From the IMG/VR virus record IMGVR_UViG_3300042898_000725, positions 1 to 37,699 of that record: 37,699 nucleotides of DNA, one strand, 5' to 3'. Of the stretch, positions 30,631 to 35,875 are shown piece by piece (position 1 is the first letter of the stretch; each line of letters opens with the position of its first letter). The notes beneath the pieces were generated by a model. That model did not search any database. It was not told the DNA's origin and saw nothing but the letters and a program-made list of their open reading frames with translations. The position numbers and the translations under genes were made by a program. The stretch comes from a virus.

Positions 30631-30639
30631 TGTGGATAA
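30631..30639 (-). promoter_or_regulatory. Perfect DnaA box
   Basis: TGTGGATAA is the complement of TTATCCACA, the high-affinity DnaA box. It follows the dyad array by 23 bases and precedes a T-run. One 9-base match alone can arise by chance, but its place between two repeat arrays supports an origin. Confidence 0.7.
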
Positions 30640-30704
30640 CTTTTTTGTTGCCATTTTGAGATGTGGGTCATGTGGGTTATTCTCGATGACCCACAATTTT
30701 TCTG

Positions 30705-30775
30705 TTTAAAATCAAGGGTTTAGGGCGTTTTGCCCTTTTTGCGCCAGAAAAAAGCCCTTTAAAATCAAGGGTTTA
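30705..30775 (+). repeat. 18-bp perfect direct repeat pair
   Basis: TTTAAAATCAAGGGTTTA occurs at 30705-30722 and again at 30758-30775, 53 bases apart (about five helical turns). A weak hairpin AGGGC/GCCCT with T residues lies between them. Role unknown. Confidence 0.8.
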
Positions 30776-30841
30776 AAGCGTGGGTCATTTAGGGCCCTTT
30801 TTTTCAAGTCGTCGGCTGCGTACGGCGTGGGGCATGGGGGG

Positions 30842-30876
30842 CTATACAGCAAACTACTGTATAGAACTACTGTATA
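30842..30876. repeat. CTGTATAG repeats: one inverted pair and one direct pair
   Basis: CTATACAG (30842-30849) and CTGTATAG (30857-30864) form 8-bp inverted arms. AACTACTGTATA occurs at 30852-30863 and 30865-30876, one base apart. These may be sites for another regulator. Confidence 0.75.
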
Positions 30877-31041
30877 AAATATAAATTCTAGCTTTACAGA
30901 TTTAATGACCCACATGACCCACAAAATGCCAAAAGCTAGTAGCAGACTAGGTTATCGCGTGGGTCATCCGCGCCATTTTCATGACCCACAAACTGCCCAA
31001 ATGACCCACAAAAAAACCCAAAAATAAATGCAAAACATTCC

Positions 31042-31069
31042 TTGACATTTATTTTGTTGTCGCTATAAT
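31042..31069 (+). promoter_or_regulatory. Consensus sigma-70 early promoter
   Basis: A perfect -35 TTGACA (31042-31047), a 16-base spacer and a perfect -10 TATAAT (31064-31069) point right. Transcription should start near 31076, 60 bases before the first early gene. Six of the nine ATGACCCAC sites lie in the 270 bases upstream, so it may be controlled by the same protein. Confidence 0.9.
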
Positions 31070-31135
31070 GGTGTCAGCAGTAAAACATTGTGTAGCAAAA
31101 TAACTGCCTATTTTTTAAGCAAACCGGAGAAAAAC

Positions 31136-31360
31136 ATGAACTTACTTAGTGAAAAGTTATATCAGCAAGCCGCGAAAAAAGCCGCCGCCGCGAAGAAAAA
31201 CGCGACGCATACTGTTGACGGCAAAAAATACAATCTGGAATTTGACGCACGCGGATGGTTTTACTGCGTCACGGATGAAAACGGCGAATGGGTCGTTAAT
31301 ATCAATTCGAAACAAGCCGCCGAAGCAAAACGATTCTTGACTAAATGGCTCACTAACTGA
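31136..31360 (+). CDS. Small basic early protein, unknown function
   Basis: From ATG 31136 (CCGGAG 8 bases upstream) the product has 74 residues. It begins with an Ala/Lys-rich helix (YQQAAKKAAAAKKNATHTVD) followed by a beta-rich part (GKKYNLEFDARGWFYCVTDE, then GEWVVNINSKQAAEAKRFLT). As first gene after the strongest promoter it should be abundant early after infection. No family is recognised. An upstream start at 31088 lies too close to the promoter and lacks a ribosome-binding site. Confidence 0.8.
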   Translation: MNLLSEKLYQQAAKKAAAAKKNATHTVDGKKYNLEFDARGWFYCVTDENGEWVVNINSKQAAEAKRFLTKWLTN

Positions 31361-31371
31361 AAGGCTAATCA

Positions 31372-31458
31372 ATGAAACCCACCATTCTCGAAATTGCTTG
31401 CGCCATGTTCGGCTTTGCATCGCTCGCAGTATTTGTTTTTATGTGCCTTGCTTATTAA
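31372..31458 (+). CDS. 28-residue membrane peptide
   Basis: The frame encodes MKPTILEIACAMFGFASLAV and then FVFMCLAY. The segment from residue 8 to the end is hydrophobic and would span the inner membrane. AAAGG lies upstream. It fills the gap between two clear genes in the early operon, but a peptide this short remains uncertain. Confidence 0.55.
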   Translation: MKPTILEIACAMFGFASLAVFVFMCLAY

Positions 31459-31478
31459 TTAACTAGGGGAACCGGCCA

Positions 31479-32123
31479 ATGAAAATCTCTGTTACTTCAA
31501 AACTTGACGGCGTGCGCTCATGGTCTCTGCAGGCACTCGAAACTTGCCCGGGCTCGATAGCGGCGCCTGGCCAGCTGGTCGACGCCTGCGCAGGATGCTA
31601 CGCCACGACCGGCAACTATAGGTTCGAGAATGTCAAAGCGCCGCGCAGGCACAACAAGGAAGACTGGCAGCGGATCGAATGGTGCGACGATATGGCACGC
31701 GAACTAGCCAAAGATACGCACTTTCGCTGGTTTGATTCGGGCGATATGTACACGCTCGCTTTGGCCGAAAAGATTCTCGAGGTTATGCGTCGCACGCCAT
31801 GGGTGAAACATTGGCTACCGACACGGATGCACAAGTTTCCGAAATTTCGGCAAGTATTGTCCGAAATGCAAGCGCTGAAAAATGTATGCGTGCGGTTCTC
31901 GAGCGATTCAGTGACGGGCCAGTACACAAAAGGTTTGCACGGTTCCGTCATTATCCCGACACCCGACGATGTCAAGCGCGGTATGACGCTCTGCGGCGCA
32001 TATGACAATGGCGGCGCTTGCGGCCCGTGCCGTGCCTGCTATGACAAGCGCGTCAAGGTGATTGCTTACCCTGCGCACGGCGTCAAGATGAGCAAAGTGA
32101 TCCGCATCAAATTGGCCGCTTAA
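31479..32123 (+). CDS. GP88-family cysteine-rich protein, possible Fe-S enzyme
   Basis: This 214-residue protein fits the phage Gene product 88 family: KLDGVRSWSLQALETCPGSI, then DACAGCYATTGNYRFENVKA and FRWFDSGDMYTLALAEKILE. Cysteines group as C23/C37/C40 near the start and C172-x8-C181-x2-C184-x2-C187 (CGPCRAC) near the end, with H200. Such spacing suits one or two metal centres, probably Fe-S. The SGD motif (87-89) is conserved in the family as I know it. No reaction is known. AGGGGA precedes the ATG. It is the largest gene of this early operon. Confidence 0.8.
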   Translation: MKISVTSKLDGVRSWSLQALETCPGSIAAPGQLVDACAGCYATTGNYRFENVKAPRRHNKEDWQRIEWCDDMARELAKDTHFRWFDSGDMYTLALAEKILEVMRRTPWVKHWLPTRMHKFPKFRQVLSEMQALKNVCVRFSSDSVTGQYTKGLHGSVIIPTPDDVKRGMTLCGAYDNGGACGPCRACYDKRVKVIAYPAHGVKMSKVIRIKLAA

Positions 32124-32134
32124 TAGGGGAAAAC

Positions 32135-32362
32135 ATGAGAACGATAACCGCAAAATATACTGGCACATGCGCCGCTACCGGCGCGCGCATACTGGCCGGC
32201 GACCTGATCCAATGGTCTAAGGGTCGCACGGTGCTATTAGAACGGCGCCGCACGGCCGTCGACACAATCACGCTCTACGGCGAAAGCGGCCCGCAAACGT
32301 ACTACCAGAATGCGCGCGGCCGGTGTATTGATGCGCCGTGCTGCGGGTGTTGCACCCTATGA
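32135..32362 (+). CDS. Small cysteine-rich protein
   Basis: The 75-residue product starts at an ATG preceded by AGGGGA. It has TAKYTGTCAATGARILAGDL followed by IQWSKGR, the shape of a small zinc-ribbon-like domain found in phage proteins, although the second cysteine of the first knuckle is replaced (CAAT). Four cysteines cluster at the end (CIDAPCCGCCTL), so the site may be rebuilt from the tail. The ATGA overlap couples it to the next gene. Confidence 0.75.
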   Translation: MRTITAKYTGTCAATGARILAGDLIQWSKGRTVLLERRRTAVDTITLYGESGPQTYYQNARGRCIDAPCCGCCTL

Positions 32363-32523
32363 GCGGCCGGTATCGCCTGCAATATGGCCGGCTGGATGAC
32401 TTTGGCGCCGTCATCCAGTGGCTAGATTACCCGCCGGCCACTGGCCGGTATATCACACGGCGCGTGCCACTACCGGCGCGCGCGGTTCCTACAATCGAGA
32501 CGCATGGGAGGGCTTTATGGTGA
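32359..32523 (+). CDS. 54-residue early protein, unknown function
   Basis: The start is the ATG in an ATGA overlap with the previous stop. The product (MSGRYRLQYGRLDDFGAVIQ, then WLDYPPATGRYITRRVPLPA) is arginine-rich with several tyrosines. Its last bases overlap the next gene by 7. No family is recognised. Confidence 0.65.
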   Translation: MSGRYRLQYGRLDDFGAVIQWLDYPPATGRYITRRVPLPARAVPTIETHGRALW

Positions 32524-32678
32524 AAACGTATCGTTTTGAGTGCGTATTACATATGCAAGCCGATAGTAAATCGGATGCCTGGCAAGAGTTACGCGAAGAA
32601 CTAGAGTTTTTATCTAGTCAATTTGGAAACATAATTTCATTCACAATTGAGAATTGTGATTTAACAGAGGAGGATTAA
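32517..32678 (+). CDS. 53-residue acidic early protein
   Basis: From ATG 32517 (GGGAGG 5 bases upstream) the product is MVKTYRFECVLHMQADSKSD, then AWQELREELEFLSSQFGNII and an acidic tail. Strand-helix-strand order suggests a tiny alpha/beta fold. Function unknown. An in-frame start at 32418 exists but lies far inside the previous gene. Confidence 0.68.
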   Translation: MVKTYRFECVLHMQADSKSDAWQELREELEFLSSQFGNIISFTIENCDLTEED

Positions 32679-32682
32679 CACA

Positions 32683-32886
32683 ATGGCAAAACTTAAAACC
32701 GCGATCCTACGCGCGCAGGAAACCGCCGGTTTCATTGGCTCGAATGAATCACTACTCTGGAAAGCCAGAGACGCGTTAACGGATGCAATCAATAATCGGG
32801 AAATTGACGGCGGTTTACAGAGCGCCGAATTCGCTCTGCAGGCAATCAATACCTACCTTTTGGAGACTGAACTATGCAAACAGTAA
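32683..32886 (+). CDS. 67-residue helical early protein
   Basis: A strong ribosome-binding site (GAGGAGG) precedes the ATG. The product (MAKLKTAILRAQETAGFIGS, then KARDALTDAINNREIDGGLQ) appears all-helical. It overlaps the next gene by 13 bases. No family is recognised. Confidence 0.72.
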   Translation: MAKLKTAILRAQETAGFIGSNESLLWKARDALTDAINNREIDGGLQSAEFALQAINTYLLETELCKQ

Positions 32887-33149
32887 AAATCGACGGCACC
32901 ACCTACAAAGTGAAATTCGACCGTGACCCGCTCGAGCTGGCCAAAGCGGCGCGCAAACCGTACAAGCAAAAGAAACCGAAAGATATCCGAAAGTTTCCGG
33001 TCCGCTCGGACCTGAGCACGGCTGAATACGTGCGCCAATATGATGCGCTCAATTTCCTGCAGCCGGTCCAATATTGGCCCGAATTGAACAGCGAAAGCAC
33101 TGCGCAGTATGACCCGACAATCCCATTACTCGAGGAAATAACAGAATGA
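32874..33149 (+). CDS. Basic early protein, unknown function
   Basis: This 91-residue product begins MQTVKIDGTTYKVKFDRDPL and has a lysine-rich stretch (AARKPYKQKKPKDIRKFPVR) that could bind nucleic acid, then an acidic C-terminal half. TTGGAG precedes the ATG. Its N-terminal DGxxYxxxF pattern resembles the DGKKYNLEF of the 31136 product, perhaps a shared origin. Confidence 0.75.
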   Translation: MQTVKIDGTTYKVKFDRDPLELAKAARKPYKQKKPKDIRKFPVRSDLSTAEYVRQYDALNFLQPVQYWPELNSESTAQYDPTIPLLEEITE

Positions 33150-33394
33150 AAACGCATACTGACACCAGCGCGCCCCATTGGCCGCAGCATCTCTGGCCGT
33201 ACACTTACACGCACGGAGACACCGAATTGCTCTGCTTCGTTGACTGGGAGCCAGGTGATCGCTCAGTCGGCTACTCAGGGGCCGCCTGGCTCATTCACGC
33301 TTACGCTGGCGGTGTGGACGTGGTCGATCTACTCAAAGACCATATCATCCGCGATATAGAGGGGGAAGCCGCATGTTCGCTTTCATTGGATTGA
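33146..33394 (+). CDS. Small tryptophan-rich early protein
   Basis: The 82-residue product starts in an ATGA overlap. It contains PHWPQHLWPYTYTHGDTELL and WEPGDRSVGYSGAAWLIHAY, with four tryptophans in the first 60 residues, then a helix ending in a short hydrophobic tail. No family is recognised. Confidence 0.72.
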   Translation: MKTHTDTSAPHWPQHLWPYTYTHGDTELLCFVDWEPGDRSVGYSGAAWLIHAYAGGVDVVDLLKDHIIRDIEGEAACSLSLD

Positions 33395-33432
33395 TACTTG
33401 CAGCCTTGCTGGCTGTTGTGCTAGGTTTATAG
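33373..33432 (+). CDS. 19-residue hydrophobic peptide
   Basis: The frame encodes MFAFIGLILAALLAVVLGL. Nearly all residues are hydrophobic, so it would insert into a membrane. AGGGGGAAG lies 8 bases upstream, a strong ribosome-binding site. It overlaps the preceding gene by 22 bases and is followed by the operon terminator. The size makes it tentative. Confidence 0.5.
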   Translation: MFAFIGLILAALLAVVLGL

Positions 33433-33477
33433 CGCGCGCACTCTCCACGCGCCGGCCATTGTGGCCGCTCTTCGGTT

Positions 33478-33509
33478 GCCCGTCAGGATCACCCCTGACG
33501 GGCTTTTTT
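33478..33509 (+). terminator. Strong intrinsic terminator of the early operon
   Basis: GCCCGTCAGG (33478-33487) and CCTGACGGGC (33494-33503) form a perfect 10-bp stem with a 6-base loop, followed by six T residues. It ends the rightward operon just before the convergent primase stop codon. On the minus strand no T-run follows, so it acts in one direction. Confidence 0.95.
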
Positions 33510-33510
33510 A

Positions 33511-35826
33511 TCATTTGACCAGTCGCACCGCTGATGGTGCCGGTGTTTCCTCGACCATGCGGCGCAGCTCTGACTTTGTGGCCGACTTGGCCAGCTCTGG
33601 CGCGCAGATGACGTGCTTGCGGGCATCGAAGTCGCGCGATCGCAGCCGCCCCATGTCGACCCAGCCGGCTTCTTTCAGCGCGTGCAAGAGTGCCTGCTGA
33701 ACGACTCGCGTGCCCATCGGCGCCCCACCCTGCAATCGATCGCAGAGGGTATAGAACGGCGCGGCCACTACGCCGGTCGAGAATTCGCCCAAGCGGCGCT
33801 CGATCATCTCGACAAGGTACGACTCAGCCGTTGACCTGCCCTGCTCGACCATGATGATTTTCGCTTCGGTCAGTGGCGGGGTTGCGCTCGGATTAAACCG
33901 TGACACGTCACGCTGATACAGCCAGCCGGCGGCCACAGCCAGCCCGCCAGCCTTGTACCAATCCCAGATCGCGCGCGATTCTGGCTCGGTCATCCTCGGC
34001 GCTTCGGAGTACGTTACGAACCATCGGCGGTCATCCCCCGATAACGATATCGGCACACGCTCATTGGAAAACGCCAGCACAAAGATGCGATTCAATGCCT
34101 GATACGGGTGTAAACCCTTGCGGTTGACTTGCAAGAAGTCCGGCGGCGCTGCAATCACGGGTTTCAGGTGATTCTCAAGCGCGCGGCGGTCTTTCGCTTC
34201 GCTCTGGCGCAGCTCTTCAAAGACCATCACTTCAGACTCGTAAGCATAACCCCACTGGGATTGAATTTCCTCATTGCGCACAATTGACACGTTTGAGAGC
34301 GCTTCCCCGCCGATGCCCCAGAGAAACGGCTGCCACATGGTGTCTTTACCGCTACCAGGGTGACCGATATGCAGCACAGCGTGATTGATCTTGCGGTTTG
34401 GGTGCTGGAGCTTATGCGCCATGACGTCCAGCACATGCTCACGCTCAACCGCGTCCGGTATCATGCGCGCCACATGGTCGAGCCACGGCTGCGCATTGCC
34501 AGGCTTAACCGCTGGCCGGTGGTTGATCCATCGATTGCCGTACACTTGACCCTCACGCGATACCAGCACGGTTTCGCCGGCAGCGTACGTGATGCCGGTA
34601 ATTGTCAACGCGTCTTTGGCCTGACGGTTTTCATCAAAGCAAATTGACGCCTCAATACGGCGCTTGCCCGACTTTGTCGGGTGAATCGAATAGCAGGTGA
34701 CATGCCGAAAGAGCGCGTTAAAAGTAGACCGAGCGATTTCCCGACGATCAGTCATATCAAAAAACGAATCCTCGTTCTGGATGTACGCAAAGCGCTTGTA
34801 CCAGCCCTCTTTTTCGACCCGATCGAGCTGCTTTTTCTCGACTTCGGCGATCACTTCCGCGCCCTTGTCGGGATACTCGGCAGTCGGCTGCAGTTTGGAT
34901 AGCGCCGTGTCCATCGCCTGCGCGAGTAGCTCTTCACGCAAGCCTGGCGAGTGCTTTGGCCCACCATTGGCGGCGACCCAGTCTAAAAACGCATGCGAGT
35001 CAAAATCCACGCAGTGCGAATGCAGGCAGCGGTACGACCGCGTCGATGGACTGTAGCCGCCCTCGGGGTTGCCATCGGTGTGCTCGTCCTTGTTGGGGCA
35101 GATGACGCCGGCCCACCCGCGAGAATTCGGCGCCGACAGCAGCACGCCCTGACCGGATAGCCACGCCAGCACGTCATCAGCACCATCGTCCGACAGCCGG
35201 ATAGGGCGCACGCCCAGCGATGACGGCTCGGAAGGGGTGACGCCCAGCGCCGCGCATATCTCGGCCAGTGTGTACTCACGCTCGGGGTGAAACTCGGTCA
35301 GCTGGGCAGCGAAGTTATCGCGCTCTGGCTTGATATTAATCGACCCTGGCAGTCGGAAGTTACGCACGGCGTTGTTGGCGCCTGGGTCGCAGTAACCGGC
35401 CTTGATAATCGCATCAATCGCAGCGGCGTACTCACCCTTGGTCGGCTGCTCGGAGAATGCGTAACCCCACTGGAACGAGCCGGCAGACGTCTCGATAATC
35501 CAAGTCGGCGGCAGGGGCGGGATGTTGGGCGCCTTCTCGGGATCGCCCACGTCATCTAACACCATGACCAGAACGTAATCGCAGTTGTCTTTGGATGCCG
35601 ATACGTGCCCGTCCTTGAACCGATCGACAATGAATGACGCGGTGTTACCGTAGATCGCCCAATCGGGTTTGGTCGGATAGTCGGGCAGGTAGGCCGGCCA
35701 TGTACAGATGACCGCGCCATCGGGGTGCAGCTGGATCTGACCGTTTTTGAGTTTGGGCTTCTGACGCACGATCAGTGCAGTCTCACCTTGTGGTGCCAAT
35801 TTGGTATAAAATTCGAGGAAATTCAT
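33511..35826 (-). CDS. Primase-helicase: AEP-type primase, zinc finger and SF3-type (DUF5906) helicase
   Basis: In this 771-residue protein, residues 1-185 look like an archaeo-eukaryotic primase domain: VLVMVLDDVGD with D91/D92, SAGSFQWGYAFSE, and NNAVRNFRLPGSINIKPE. Residues 240-275 carry a likely zinc finger (C243, H249, C267, H271/C272). The C-terminal half is a superfamily 3/DUF5906 helicase with Walker A GHPGSGKDT (488-496), Walker B VMVFEEL and the LAFSNERVPISLSGDDRRWF sensor/arginine region. It should unwind DNA and prime synthesis for the family A polymerase directly upstream. Confidence 0.9.
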   Translation of the reverse strand: MNFLEFYTKLAPQGETALIVRQKPKLKNGQIQLHPDGAVICTWPAYLPDYPTKPDWAIYGNTASFIVDRFKDGHVSASKDNCDYVLVMVLDDVGDPEKAPNIPPLPPTWIIETSAGSFQWGYAFSEQPTKGEYAAAIDAIIKAGYCDPGANNAVRNFRLPGSINIKPERDNFAAQLTEFHPEREYTLAEICAALGVTPSEPSSLGVRPIRLSDDGADDVLAWLSGQGVLLSAPNSRGWAGVICPNKDEHTDGNPEGGYSPSTRSYRCLHSHCVDFDSHAFLDWVAANGGPKHSPGLREELLAQAMDTALSKLQPTAEYPDKGAEVIAEVEKKQLDRVEKEGWYKRFAYIQNEDSFFDMTDRREIARSTFNALFRHVTCYSIHPTKSGKRRIEASICFDENRQAKDALTITGITYAAGETVLVSREGQVYGNRWINHRPAVKPGNAQPWLDHVARMIPDAVEREHVLDVMAHKLQHPNRKINHAVLHIGHPGSGKDTMWQPFLWGIGGEALSNVSIVRNEEIQSQWGYAYESEVMVFEELRQSEAKDRRALENHLKPVIAAPPDFLQVNRKGLHPYQALNRIFVLAFSNERVPISLSGDDRRWFVTYSEAPRMTEPESRAIWDWYKAGGLAVAAGWLYQRDVSRFNPSATPPLTEAKIIMVEQGRSTAESYLVEMIERRLGEFSTGVVAAPFYTLCDRLQGGAPMGTRVVQQALLHALKEAGWVDMGRLRSRDFDARKHVICAPELAKSATKSELRRMVEETPAPSAVRLVK

Positions 35827-35846
35827 TGCAGTCCTTGTAGTTGAAG

Positions 35847-35875
35847 AAGCCGCCCTGCCAGGCGGCTTTTTTATT
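35847..35875. terminator. Hairpin between polymerase and primase genes; T-run on the plus strand
   Basis: AAGCCGCC (35847-35854) and GGCGGCTT (35861-35868) form an 8-bp stem with a 6-base loop. On the plus strand it is followed by TTTTTTATTTT; on the minus strand only by TTCTTC. It is thus a better terminator for antisense transcripts, though it may also weaken leftward read-through from polymerase into primase. Confidence 0.65.

Larger units (their letters stand above)
30363..31010. repeat. Iteron family ATGACCCAC, nine exact copies on both strands
   Basis: Exact copies lie at 30364-30372 (-), 30663-30671 (-), 30686-30694 (+), 30780-30788 (-), 30905-30913 (+), 30914-30922 (+), 30959-30967 (-), 30981-30989 (+) and 31001-31009 (+). 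Variants are TTACCCACA at 30378 and GTGGGTTAT at 30672. Most are followed by A on the CAC side, giving TGACCCACA, which differs from a DnaA box (TTATCCACA) at two positions. They could bind a phage initiator, a regulator, or DnaA weakly. Confidence 0.85.
30344..31041. other. Non-coding control region, candidate replication origin
   Basis: About 790 bases separate the leftward late operon (start 30343) from the rightward early operon (start 31136), with no credible gene. It holds an AT-rich stretch of mostly A (about 30386-30418), a GC-rich block with two runs of six C (30457-30469, G-runs on the other strand), 60-bp tandem repeats, a DnaA box, and scattered ATGACCCAC iterons. It also has two other repeat pairs and a small GGGC/GCCC hairpin with T-run at 30722-30740. 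The combination is typical of replication origins with iterons; it may equally hold operators for the early/late switch. Confidence 0.7.

Noticed and set aside
30842-30876. LexA/SOS box
   Set aside because: CTGTATA half sites are present, but the order is ACAG...CTGT, the reverse of the CTGT-N8-ACAG consensus.
30712-30924. Minus-strand frame of 70 codons inside the control region
   Set aside because: It runs through the iterons and direct repeats, has no clear ribosome-binding site, and its first residues are only the translated repeat; treated as chance.
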